From Azadirachta indica (Eukaryota; Streptophyta; Magnoliopsida; Sapindales; Meliaceae), in NCBI GenBank assembly GCA_022749755.1, contig CM040450.1, forward strand, positions 7,452 through 71,451: a stretch of 64,000 bases of DNA, given 5' to 3'. Both the position numbers and the translations under genes were made by a program. This document shows, in pieces, positions 53,583 through 64,000 of this stretch. Within the stretch, counting starts at the first letter, position 1; each line of letters begins with the position of its first letter. Below the pieces are notes generated by a model, which saw only the letters and a program-made list of their open reading frames with translations, searched no databases and was not told the DNA's origin.

Positions 53583-56500
53583 TTTGGATAATTCATATCC
53601 TCCATAACACAACCGTAAAACACAATCAGTTTAACATGGAAAACCTCCCCATTGTAATAACTAAAAATTACGGGAATATTGTCCATCTAAAAAATCTCCA
53701 TCACGATCAAATAATAGGAATAGATAAGTTCTCGTTAGTTGAAACTAAAGGTACACATTTATAATATTTTCAAATTCAAATAATCTTAGTTAACAATCAA
53801 ATTTTATAAAGAAATTAAAGAGAATTTAAGAAATTTCATCAAAAATGTTCACTTCGCTATTAGCTACAAAATCTAGAGAAAGAGATTTCCAAATTTGATA
53901 TCCACCATTCAAAATTTAGTCCTCTAAGTTATGAAACTGCTAATTAAATTTCAGCTCAATCAGACCACAAATAGACCTTCGATTAGGCACTTGATTAAAA
54001 TTGTTTCGGATTTACTATTCTGCCTCTCTCTCGTAAACAGTACCCACTTTCTCTAAAATTGTGAATAATGCCTCTTTTCTCTTCTTAGCACATATATATT
54101 ACAACAAAAAATTAAAACATTAAATCCTACTTGAGAAAAGACTAAAATGTCCTTGACTAATTGGACTTATTTCTTATTGAAGAGAAAATTTAAGTTATCT
54201 CTACGAAGATGAAAACCCAACTTAATAAATTTCTTTTTTTTTTATTATGTAGAAAGACATGCCAACTTAGTAATCAAATAACAAACTTTAAACTTTTCCC
54301 TCAGAAAAGTTTAGGTTAACATATCTGAAGCATTATAGTCAGTGTAAATCTTTTCAAGTTCAAACACTTTATCATTAAGAGCATCTATCAACCAATGATA
54401 TCTTACATCAATATGTTTTGATTTTACATAGAAAAAAGAATTTTTACTGAGATAAATTGTACTTTGGTTTTCACAAAATACACATATTGCTCTTGCTTGA
54501 AGCTGATCTCTTGTAAAAACTTCTTCGTCCACAATAACTCTTTATATGCTTTAGTCACTACAATGAACTTTGCCTCTGTAGTAGAAAGTTCAACGCATTT
54601 CTGTAGTCTTGATTGTCATGATATAGCTCTACCTAAAAATGTCATCAAGCAAGCCGTAGTAGACTTTCAAGTATCAACATCTCTAACCATATCTGAATCT
54701 ATATAGCCAACTAGCAAAAGTTCTTCACTTCCACAAGTAAGCTTCAAATTGGAAGTATCTCGAAAATATCTCATATTCTACTCGACTGCATTCTAATGCA
54801 CTCTCTTTGAATTGGATAAAAATTTACTAATAATACCAACTGCGTGAGTTATGTCTGGTTTTATGCATACCATCATATGCATCAAGCTTCCAACTACTAA
54901 AACATAAAGAACTCTACATATGTCTTCCTTTTTTTAATCTATTGTAAAGAACTACTTGGTACTTAACCTAAAATGTGTAATAAGAGGAGAGCTAACCACT
55001 TACCATTGCTCATATTGAACTTTTCAAGTACCTTTTAATGTAATCCTTCTTTGATATACATAACTTCTTGGCTGCTCTATCTCAACAATTTTAATGTCAA
55101 ATATTTGTTTTAATGGCTCTAAGTCCTTCATAGCAAAGGATTTGTCAACTGTTTCTTTAACCTGTCAATTCTAAAAGTATTCTTATCAACAATTAACATG
55201 TAATCAATATAAAACAATAATATAATAAAATCATTATTAAAGAATTTCAACACAAAAACACAATGGTCAGCAAAAGTTTTTCAGTTGCTTTACTCTCCCA
55301 TAATTGATTCAAACCTCTTATACCACTATCTTGGTGCATTTTTCAAGTCATAGAGACTTTTCTTTAGTCAAAGTCTTGATAATTGGAGAAAAGATTTTAT
55401 CAAAGTCAACACTTTTTTTTTAACTAAATACTTTGACAACTAATCTGGCTTTGTATTATGGCTGTGAGGTATGTTCTTCTTAGTTCACTCTATACACCCA
55501 CTTATTCTTCAAAGCTCTTTTACCCTTAGGTAATTTTACTAACTTAAATGTGTGATTTTTATATAGTAACTTCGTCTCGTTTTGCATGGCATCAATCTGG
55601 TCATTCTTGTGTTCATTTCCTACAGCTTTTGCATAACAGTTGGGCTCTCTCCTATCAGTCAATAACACATAATCACTTGTAAGAAAACATGTGGAAAACT
55701 ATCAATTTTTAATGGATCTTCTAAGTGGAACATCTAGCAAAACCTCTGATATAGGTGACTAATCATAGACATCATCAACAATCTCCACTTATGTATGAGT
55801 ACCAACATCACTTATGTCATGCTAGTCATCTTAGACTTCATCTATAGGTTGTGCTGGAACAAGTATTAGAGGAATTAAATCTAAGTCTGTCAATGCATCA
55901 CTATATTGAGACATTGCTTCTTTGTCTTCTCAATATCTTGTATAGTTTAATCTTCCATAAATACAGCATCTGACTTCTTATAAGTTTCTTCTGCACTGGA
56001 TCATAAAACTTATAGCCACATTGATCTTGACCATAGTCGAGAAATATACAGTGTATTGTCTTGACATCAAATTTAGACCTTTCATCTTTAGGAATTTGCA
56101 CAAATACTTTACATTCAAAGACATATAAATGATCATAAGCAACATCCTTTTCTGACCAAACATTATCTACAACATCAAAGTCTAAATGAACACACAGTGT
56201 GAGATTTAATACATGTACAATTGTGTTCAAAGCCTCTCTCTAAAAAGATATTGGCAATTGTGCTTATGAAAGCAAACATCTCACTCTTTCAACTACTGTT
56301 CGATTCATTCTGTCAACTATCACATTTAACTAAGGAATCTTCGGAGATATCTTTTGATGATAAATTCCCAACTATCTATAATACTCATCAAATGGTTCAG
56401 AATACTAACTCTTATTATCAGTTTTCATTCATTTCATTTGAACTTCTTCCCGGTCTGTCTCTCAATTGAACCTTGAAATTGTTTGAACACATATAATACT

Positions 56501-58910
56501 TGGTCTTTTGTCTTCAATGTATAAACCCACAATTTCCTTGAGTGATCATCTATAAAAGTTACAAAATAGAGAGCACCACCAAATGTTCTTGTTTTCATAA
56601 GGCCACAAACATTAGTGTAGTAGTTCAAGTATACCTAATTTTCTAGTATGAGGAGATGTCTTAAAGGCATTCTTAGTTTACTTTCCTACTAAACAATGAA
56701 CACACTTATTCAAAGATTCATTTTTCATTCTAAAAAGAAGATTCTTCTTAGTCAAGACAGCCAAACCCTTTTTACTTATATGATCAAGTCTTTTATATTA
56801 TAACTCAATGGTATCTTCATTCTTCACTACATTGATAGTGTTATCTACAATCTTTGCTTACATAAAATATAATAAGAACATTTCTTTCCTCTAGCCATAA
56901 TTATAGAACCTTTGCTAAGCTTCCACTGACCACTACTAAAGTTGCTAGAAAACCTCTCATTATCAAGTTTACCTGCAGAAATCAAATTCAAACGAACATT
57001 AGGAATATGCTTAACATTTTTCAAAAGTAACATTGTGCCATTATTGGTCTCCAAGTACATATCTGCCATGCTTATGGCTTTAGTTAAGTCGTTATTTCCC
57101 ATATTAACATCTCCAAAGTCACTAGATATATAAGATGTAAAGAATTCCCTTTGCGATGTAATGTGAATGAAGGCACCACTATCAATTACCCAGTTAGTGT
57201 CATGACACACAAGGTTGACAACATCATTATAATACATAATAAGGAAGTCATCTATAATAGTGGCAATTTTATTATCATAATTACTATCATCATTTTTCTT
57301 TTCCTTTTCTTTATCTTTCTTGTTGTCTCACTTGAGTTGTCAATACTACTGTATATGTTTATTAAGACCACAATGATAGCATTTAATATTGGCAAACTTA
57401 TTGGTCTTCATTTTACTTTTATCTTTATTTTTTGGACCTCTACTTTTACTCTTGCCCCTCTTTTTTGTGATTAAGAAATTTGACTGTGAAGAATCTTATG
57501 ACTTTTTTCTATCCTCTTCATTCAGAACACTATTTTTGACAAATTATATAGTGATGATACCATTTAGAGTTGAGTTAGATAACGACATTCTAAATATCTC
57601 CCATAAGTTTGATAATGTGCCTAAAAGCCATAAACCTTATACTTCATCTTCAAATTTGATTTTCATTCCAGCCAACTAATTAATAATTCCTTGAAATACA
57701 TTCGAGTGATCTGTCATAGGTTTTCCATCCGAATATTTCAAGCTCATTATTTGCTTAATAAAAAAAAATTTATTATTTCCACTTTTTCTAGTGTATAACT
57801 CTTTAAGCTAATTCCATAAAGAGCTTGATCTTTCTCTTTACTAATGTGATTCAAAATATTGCCATCTATCCATTGTCTGATATAGCTATATACCTAACAA
57901 TGAAGCAACTTTCATTGTGCATATGTTTTATTATTGGGGTTTTGTTTCTCAAATGCAGTTAGGTAATAATTTTTCACATATAAAAGATCTTCCATCTTTC
58001 CCTTCTATAAATGATAATTTGCATTATTCAAATTAATTATTCTACTTGTATTAACATCTATATTTAACACCAGGTACAAGATAAATATAACCAATGCTCT
58101 GATGTTATTTTGTTGGAAGAAACTAACACAAATAATCACGAACGCATAATAATTACCTTGTCCCCTCTAATGATAATCTAATAAGAAAACAAACAAATTG
58201 AACAACAATTTGGGGCACATATTTAATTCTTGGACAGCAATTATCATAACACAACCATAAAACATAATAAATTTAACGTGAAAAACCTTTCTAATATAAA
58301 GAGTAAAAACCACAAGATTGTAGTCCACCTAAAAAATCTCTATTAAGATCAAATAATGAGAATACGCAAGTTTTTTTGCCTAAAACTAGAGGTATACATC
58401 CACAGTATTGTCAAAATTAAACAATTTTAGTAAACAATCAAATTCTACAAAGAAATTAAAGACAGTTTAATAAACTTCACCAAAAATTGTGGATTAACTA
58501 CCAACTTTGAAATCTAGAGAAAGAGAACTCTAAACCTGATCTCTACCATTTAGAATTTAGTTCTCTGATTCAAGGAGTTGATGTTTTTGGTCAATCGGAC
58601 CACAAATCGACTTTTGATCAGCCACTTGATCAATGTTATTTCGAGTTCACTATTCTACTTTTCTCTCGTGAACGGTATTCACTCCCTCTAAAACTATGAA
58701 TAGTAACCATTTTCTCTTCTTAAGGCACACACACATATATATATATATATTACAACAAAAAATAAAACATTAAACTTTAATTAAGAAAAGACTAAAATAT
58801 CCTTGGCTAATTGGTTTAATTATTATTAAAGAGAAAATTTGGACCATCTCTACAAAGGAATAAACCTAACCCAATAAAAAATTGTATGGCTACATCTTCG
58901 ATGAAACAAA
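53583..58910 (-). mobile_element. Copia-3: Ty1/copia LTR retrotransposon, decayed
   Basis: Homologous LTR blocks lie at about 53583-54280 and 58111-58910. They share 'CCATAACACAACC', 'AAAAATCTCCATCACGATCAA'-type text and 'AGAAAAGACTAAAATGTCCTTG'. The inner edge of the 5' LTR (..TTCCAACA at 58111, minus) is followed by an ATCAGAGC primer-binding-like site. Minus-strand pieces: gag at about 57.6-58.05 kb; protease with 'WVIDSGAFIHIT' (56845-57237); integrase 'FIDDHSRKLWVYTLKTKD' (56434-56628); linker (55901-56230); RT start 'LPKGKRALKNKWVYRVN' (55480-55668); and RNase H end 'KSKHIDVRYHWLIDAL' (54311-54532). Stops and frameshifts throughout. The left LTR is missing its outer start. Confidence 0.88.
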
Positions 58911-58919
58911 GGACATTTT

Positions 58920-59120
58920 AAACCTTTCAACAAATCATAAGGGTTTGTTTGGCTGGTAGGTCTGACGTATATTAATGGCCCACTTTGTATAAAAAACAAT
59001 TTGTACAATATTTTGTAAATGTGTTAAGAAGAATCACAGTTGGATATTATTTTTTATATTTGAAGATAAAATTGCTATTGTGATTTAAAAATAAATTATA
59101 TCTAATAAAAAATAAAAAAG
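58920..59120. other. Intergenic, possible transposon end
   Basis: 'AGGGTTTGTTTGGCTGGTAGG' at about 58940 looks like a PIF/Harbinger or hAT-type terminus, but no matching inverted end is found downstream. Confidence 0.3.
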
Positions 59121-59345
59121 ATTCTAACTTCTTCTTCTTTCTTTTTTTAATTTCTCTTTCTACATTTCTTCTTCTTCTTCTTCTTCTTCTTCTTCTTTGT
59201 TTTTCTTTCTCTTTGAAGATTCTCCTCGTCCTCCTCCCCCTCCTTATCATTCTCCTTCTCTTCTTTCTTTTTTTCTTTCTCTTTCCAGATTCTTCTTCTT
59301 CTTCTTCTTCTTTTTTTTTTCTTCTTTTTTTCTTCATTTTTTTTA
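59120..59345. repeat. CTT/TC low-complexity tract
   Basis: Runs of TTC at 59168-59198 and 59288-59312 with CT-rich filling. On the minus strand it makes a 127-codon frame of Lys, Glu and Arg, which is a product of the repeat and not a gene. Confidence 0.9.
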
Positions 59346-59504
59346 TGAATGGGTGAAAAATTGATAATTGGTGGTGTTTGATTTCCTCTTCTTCTTTTTC
59401 TTCACTTTTTTTAATATATAGGTAAAACATTGATAGTTGGTGGTGTTCGATATTAAGAAAAGATTAACAATTATGACTTTGGTGATTTTGATGGAAAAAG
59501 GTGA

Positions 59505-60095
59505 AAAAAATGAAGTGGGTTATGAAGAAATTGTAGAAATGAAGAGTGATAGTGAAAATTTAGGGAAAATCATTTTTTCTTCTTTCAACGATATCCCAAT
59601 GGGCTCTAAATCTAAAGTTGAATTTTCAGTATCAAAAAATTTAACTTTAGATTTATGGCAAACGATTGCTCAAATATCAATGTTAATGACACTATTGCTC
59701 AAAAATGAAGTGGGTTATGAAGAAATTGTAGAAATGAAGAGTGATAGTGACAATTTAAGGAAAATCACTTTTTCTTCTTTCAACGATAGTTCCCAATGGG
59801 CTCTAAATCTAAAGTTAAATTTTTAATATCAAAAAATTTAACTTTAAATTTATGGCAAACGATTGCTCAAATATCAATGTTAATGGCACTATTGCTCAAA
59901 AATGAAGTGGGTTATAAAGAAATTGTAGAAATGAAGAGTGATAGTGATAATTTAGAGAAAATCACTTTTTCTTCTTTCAACGATAGTTCCCATTGGGCTC
60001 TAAATCTAAAGTTGAATTTTCAATATCAAAAAATTTAACTTTAGATTTATGACAAAGGATTACTCAAATATCAATGTTAATGGCACTATTGTAAA
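59505..60095 (+). repeat. Tandem repeat, about 195-bp period, three units, reading as a 65-codon period
   Basis: The motif TGAAGTGGGT starts units at 59511, 59706 and 59903. Spacing is 195, then 197 bp; the third unit ends near 60093. Each reads 'NEVGYEEIVEMKSDS' onward, with 'FSSFND', 'SKNLTL', 'LWQTIAQISMLM'. Units 1 and 2 share a frame (open frame 59437-59826); two extra bases in unit 2 ('GATAGTTCCCAATGG' against 'GATATCCCAATGG') shift the rest, and the second open frame (59796-60038) covers part of unit 3. I recognise no protein family. It is either a decayed repeat-protein exon or a non-coding satellite whose unit length happens to be a multiple of three. Confidence 0.8.
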
Positions 60096-60498
60096 GAGTA
60101 TTCAATAAAAATTTCAATGGTATATACGATTGCAAATGAATGATAGTTGATAGTCACGGAAATCGTGAATAATGGACGAGAACAACTTTTGATGAATAAC
60201 AAATGTAATTTTAGATTATTTAATTATTAATAAAATAATAATATATAATTAGCTAATAAAAAATTATTTTTTTGTAATTGATATTTTACAATGCAATAAT
60301 ACTATATTAAATTTTATTCAATGCAATACATTATATTCCAATATAATCAAATATATTAAAATTCAATACATTCTAATATGTCCTCTTAAATGTACCGTAA
60401 AGGAACTTTTTCATTAACTCCAAAAAGTGTACCTATAGTTTTATTATACATCTATCTACTTATTGTTTTATTAGGGAAGGCATATATTGATAAATTCA

Positions 60499-60620
60499 GT
60501 GGCGAAGCGGTCTTATGGCCTAAAAGGGCCTGGCCCCCTAAATTTCACAAATTTTTTTCAAATTTTTATTATAATATTTATTTTATATCCATATTTTTAT
60601 TATATAATTTAGCCTAGGCA
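60499..60620. mobile_element. Truncated hAT (Tip100-like) terminus
   Basis: 'CAGTGGCGAAGCGG' followed by 'GGGCCTGGCCCCCTAAATTTC' is typical of the ends of plant Tip100-like hAT elements (CAGTGGCGGAGC..). No opposite terminus is found, so only an end fragment is called. Confidence 0.4.
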
Positions 60621-60624
60621 CTTT

Positions 60625-62144
60625 ATAAAATTATTTATTTATTCCTTAATTTATTAATTATTTTTAAAATATTTAGTCACGTAACTTTACTTTTTAAATG
60701 TCTCCCTCTTTAGTTATTCATTTTTTACTGTGCATCATGCATAAACCTAATACTAAATATAATTTTAGGGAGTTTTACAATTTTCTTGCTTTATTTAGAC
60801 ATTGATATTGTGCCATTTCTATTAATGTCATGTAGTCTTCATGTTTTAAAAATACCTTTCTAAGTTTTTAATAATAGATAAATACACACTAATTCTAAAG
60901 TATTGTTGATTTTATTTAAAAAATTTGAGGTATTTTCACATTTTTTTAAACGTTATAGGTATCTCACAATGCCAAAAATTTAGGGGTAAGATTATGTCTT
61001 ATATATACATGCATTTAGTTAATTGAAAGGTATATTTACTTTTTCAACATAAAAGATATTCTTTTATACCACTTTCACTACACTAGATGCTTTCTGAATT
61101 TTTAGGTTGTGTTGGATATTCTTTGAGCATTGAGAAACCAGAAAGATATTTTGTGTTGACTTAATTTTTGTTAGTTTAATTTGCTAAGATATTATTAGTT
61201 TTGTTCTTAAATTTTAGTAAAATAACAAAATAAGATATAATTTTCTTACTCTTAAAAATTAAGTTCCTATTGCAGCATCGCTATCTATAACATAGCGAGG
61301 ACTAAAATAATAAACTTAAAATATTTCTTTTGATTTATTATTATGATAAATTTTAAAAATATTGTTACACAAATTGAATTGCTAACAACGAACTAAAAAA
61401 AAAATTAAATAATTATTTACCAGAAGAAGAAAGTGGTTTAGGAGCGTTTATCAAATATTAGAAAGAAAAAGTAAAAATTTATTAGATAAAAAGATTAATA
61501 ATAAATTATAATTATGAACTAAATTGGATGTTATGTGGCGACAAAATTGATAGTTAGATAACATTTATTATATTATATTTAAAAGTTTAATTTAATTATG
61601 ATTAAAAAAAAAATTTTCTTAAAAAAGAGAACTTTAATTTTAATATATATATAATATGTATTTTTTATATTTTTTATTTATATTAATTATGTGCTTGATA
61701 ATTTTTTAAAAAAATAATAAAAATAAAATACTTTTTAAAATATTTATTAAATAAAATGCTATACATATTTTAGTTAAAGACTCTTTTGATCAGTACATAA
61801 TAAATTATTATCAATAAAATAAAATAAGAGCATTAGGAGCATTTTAGCGTATCAATTTATCCAGACTCATTATTAGCATTTTTATTTAAATAATCATATT
61901 TTTGTACCTAAACATTTTTAAAATAGTACTGACATTTTAAATTTATTTTAATCTCTAGTATATTGTAGATAATGGTGACTAAATCTTTAATTGTGAAAAA
62001 AATTATATTTTATTCTGTTATTTATCAACATTTAGAAAAAAATAATAATATTCTAGTAAATCAAACTAAGCAAAGTTAAATCAAGGGGCATCTTATTATT
62101 TCTTCAAAACTCATATTTAGCACAACCTACAAACATAAAAGTAT
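60625..62144. other. AT-rich intergenic DNA
   Basis: No coding potential. 'TTTCTTGCTTTATTTAGACATTGATATTGTGCCATTT' at 60781 resembles 35034 and 44.72 kb text, so part of the DUF247-cluster spacer continues here. Confidence 0.5.
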
Positions 62145-62147
62145 TTA

Positions 62148-62737
62148 ATTTCCATTTGGTTTAGTTTTAATGTTAGCCAAAAGGGTATTTTTAATGTTAA
62201 AAGTCTTTTTAAATTTTTTTCTGTGTTGTTTGATTGTCACTAAAGAGGAACTTTCGGAAATTAAATAAGTCAATTTTCTTTTAGTAGAAAAAGCCCATAT
62301 TTTAATTATTTGGCTGTAGAACCTTTTTTTTTTTTTAATTACCATATTTTAATTATTTTTAATGTTAAAAGTCTTTTTTAATATTTTTGATATCATTTGA
62401 TTGGCATTAGAGAGGAAACTTAGAAAATTAAAAAAGTTATTTTTTTTTTTAATAGAAGGAGCTCATATTTTAAGTTTTTGGTTATAGAACTTTTTTAACT
62501 TTTTTAAAGGATGAGATTATCTAAATAACCTTAATTTATTTTAAAAGATTTTACATTATTTTCTTATAATATAGTTTTAAAAACTTATTTATTAAAGTAA
62601 TTATATAATTTTTTCGAAAGTTATTTATAACAACTAAATAATTAACAAATTTTTACTAAAAATTCCACCTATAATAGTTTTATTAGTAAAATATCTATTT
62701 CAAAAACCTCTACTTAAGAATAATACTATACAGACAT
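62148..62737 (+). mobile_element. Tourist-like MITE, first of a pair
   Basis: TTA at 62145-62147 and 62738-62740 flank a block whose ends (ATTTCCATTTGGTTTAGTTTT at the left; ACTATACAGACAT at the right) and interior match the element inside copia-2 (31845-32262). It contains an internal 165-bp duplication ('TTTTTAATGTTAAAAGTCTTTTT' at 62189 and 62354). Confidence 0.7.
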
Positions 62738-62740
62738 TTA

Positions 62741-63154
62741 GGATTCATTTGATATAATTTTTTAAATAGAGTTTTTTAAAACAAATCTTTTATTAATAAA
62801 ACTTTTATAAATAAAATTTTTAACAAAAATTTATAAATTATTTAGTTGTCATAAATAAGTTTTAAAAATATTGAGTAATTATTTTAATACACAAAATTTA
62901 ATATATTATTTTAAAAAAATAACGTAAAATTTTTAAAATAAAATAAAAATATTTTAAACATTCTATTTTTTTAAAAAACCTCATAAAACTCTTTGTCAAA
63001 ACTCTAAATTTGATGCTTCCCCAATAAAATAAAATGTTTCTTTAGTTTTAAAAATCTTTTTTTAGTGTTAATCAAATAAAATCTAAAAATTAAAAAAAAT
63101 GTTTTAATATTAAAAAACTTTTTAATTGATTAAAAAACTAAACCAAACTCGCAC
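62741..63154 (-). mobile_element. Tourist-like MITE, second of the pair, opposite orientation
   Basis: Starts at GGATTCATTTGATATAATTTTTT, the complement of the usual right end, and finishes CTAAACCAAACTCGCAC, the complement of the usual left end. It is therefore inverted relative to 62148-62737. It begins directly at the TTA (62738-62740) that ends the first element; its right flank is GTA. Confidence 0.7.
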
Positions 63155-63379
63155 GTACTATTTTCGCCGCAAAGTCAATAATATATAGAAATATTCTTGG
63201 ACCAAAAGAGAGAGATTTTGGTCTGATATTTCAAATATCAATAACATATTATTGATATTTTATCAATAATACGTTGGACTCGTAGTAATATAAAAAATAG
63301 AAAGGGTCCATCTTATCCAATTATTTCAAATTATCTCTGTCCACTTACTTTTTTTTTTGCCTTTTTTCTTTGTTTTCTA

Positions 63380-63550
63380 CATTGTCATGTTGTCCCAATC
63401 AGCAATCAGTTTCACATGCATTTTAATTTGACATTCAATCAATGAGCTAAGCGACAAAGAGATTGAATTTTTGACAGAGGCAGTGAATTACAAGAGAACG
63501 ACATTTCGACACATCACTAACAAATTCAATTTTGTTTTGATATTTGACAT
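63380..63550. repeat. DUF247-associated upstream module, cut by the gap
   Basis: 'AGCAATCAGTTTCACATGCATTTTAATTTGACATTCAATCAATGAGCTAA' and 'ACATCACTAACAAATTCAATTTTGTTTTGATATTTGACAT' match 14575-14735 closely. The sequence stops in mid-module at the gap. Confidence 0.75.
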
Positions 63551-63650
63551 NNNNNNNNNNNNNNNNNNNNNNNNNNNNNNNNNNNNNNNNNNNNNNNNNN
63601 NNNNNNNNNNNNNNNNNNNNNNNNNNNNNNNNNNNNNNNNNNNNNNNNNN
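63551..63650. other. Assembly gap (100 N)
   Basis: Exactly 100 N, the usual placeholder for a gap of unknown size. Confidence 1.
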
Positions 63651-64000
63651 ACAAATTTGTCTACTTTTAATAGATCTTCTAAGTAAGATTACAGGAATCT
63701 CCTCTACTGGTTGCTCCACTTCCTCTGCTGCTCCTTCCTATATAAGACCATTTGTATGTTGACCTCTTCTTAGTGTAGGAGGAGGAACTATGTCAAAGTC
63801 AACTAGTATACTATTGTTCTGAGGCATTGACTTTTTTTCTTTGTCAAAGTTTGCTATAGTTTGATCTTTGATAAATAGAACATCTGTGCTTTTGATGATT
63901 TTTCTGCTAACTGATCATATAAACTATATCCAAACTCATCTTGACCATAACCTAGAAATATACATTGTTTAGTCTTTACATTAACCTTGGATTTTTTTTT
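63651..64000 (-). mobile_element. Copia fragment identical to 32268-32617 of copia-2
   Basis: All 350 bases agree with 32268-32617 without substitution or indel, down to the nine-T run at the end. On the minus strand this is the integrase-to-RT linker of copia-2 (the 'YGLG..DEFGYSLYDQLAEK' part). Either an assembly duplicate or a very recent copy. Confidence 0.95.

Noticed and set aside
53583..58910. Possible endogenous pararetrovirus instead of a retrotransposon
   Set aside because: Domain order protease-integrase-RT-RNase H with LTR blocks and a DSGA protease is copia. No movement or coat-protein-like sequence was seen.
59047..59430. 127-codon minus-strand frame rich in Lys, Arg and Glu
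   Set aside because: It is the translation of the CTT/TC low-complexity tract and has no family resemblance.

Overview
This window is nuclear DNA from a flowering plant. It is very AT-rich, has spliced genes with canonical GT-AG introns, and carries degenerate LINE, Ty1/copia, hAT-like, Mutator-like and Tourist-like elements. The gene types (cell-wall invertase, DUF247/UPF0481) and repeat style suggest a woody eudicot; Citrus or a relative is my guess, which the sequence alone cannot prove. I see no bacterial operons, CRISPR arrays, rRNA or tRNA genes.

Layout. 1-4.86 kb: a decayed LINE (RT C-terminus, zf-RVT, RNase H) split by a decayed plus-strand copia element, with a 0.23-kb inverted repeat at the junction. 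4.86-6.6 kb: an AT-rich tandem duplication. 8.13-8.36 kb: a scrap of a 2-oxoglutarate dioxygenase gene, followed by a hAT-type element with 8-bp target-site duplications. 9.4-13.2 kb (minus): a complete seven-exon acid invertase gene of the cell-wall type, 582 residues, including the 9-nt mini-exon. 13.5-18 kb: intergenic DNA with a Tourist-like element and orphan copies of DUF247 upstream modules.

18-52 kb: a DUF247 cluster. Two loci have open, full-length reading frames (20930-22210, 426 aa; 50578-51864, 428 aa) and two are pseudogenes (27776-29040 and 43035-44305). There is one 5' stub (near 18.89 kb) and many copies of the shared promoter, 5'-UTR and intron modules without any coding region. 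The first two loci lie in a duplicated unit (about 18.59-22.35 kb and 23.72-29.19 kb), with two MITE-like elements found only in the second copy. Between the loci lie a copia element bounded by a likely TSD (30154-34982, minus), a LINE 3' end with poly(A) (36.3-37.45 kb), LTR fragments, a long-TIR element (40220-41017) and duplicated trinucleotide-rich blocks.

53.6-58.9 kb: a third copia element (minus), decayed. 59.1-60.1 kb: a CTT/GAA low-complexity stretch, then a three-unit tandem repeat of about 195 bp that reads as a 65-codon period. 62.15-63.15 kb: two Tourist-like elements tail to tail at one TTA site. 63551-63650 is a gap of exactly 100 N. The 350 bases after it are identical to 32268-32617, so the end of the window is either an assembly duplicate or a very recent copy.

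The only genes I would call functional from sequence are the invertase (apoplastic sucrose cleavage) and the two intact DUF247 genes (predicted C-terminally membrane-anchored proteins). No pathway visibly links them. The unusual part is the DUF247 cluster and its repeatedly copied promoter/leader modules.
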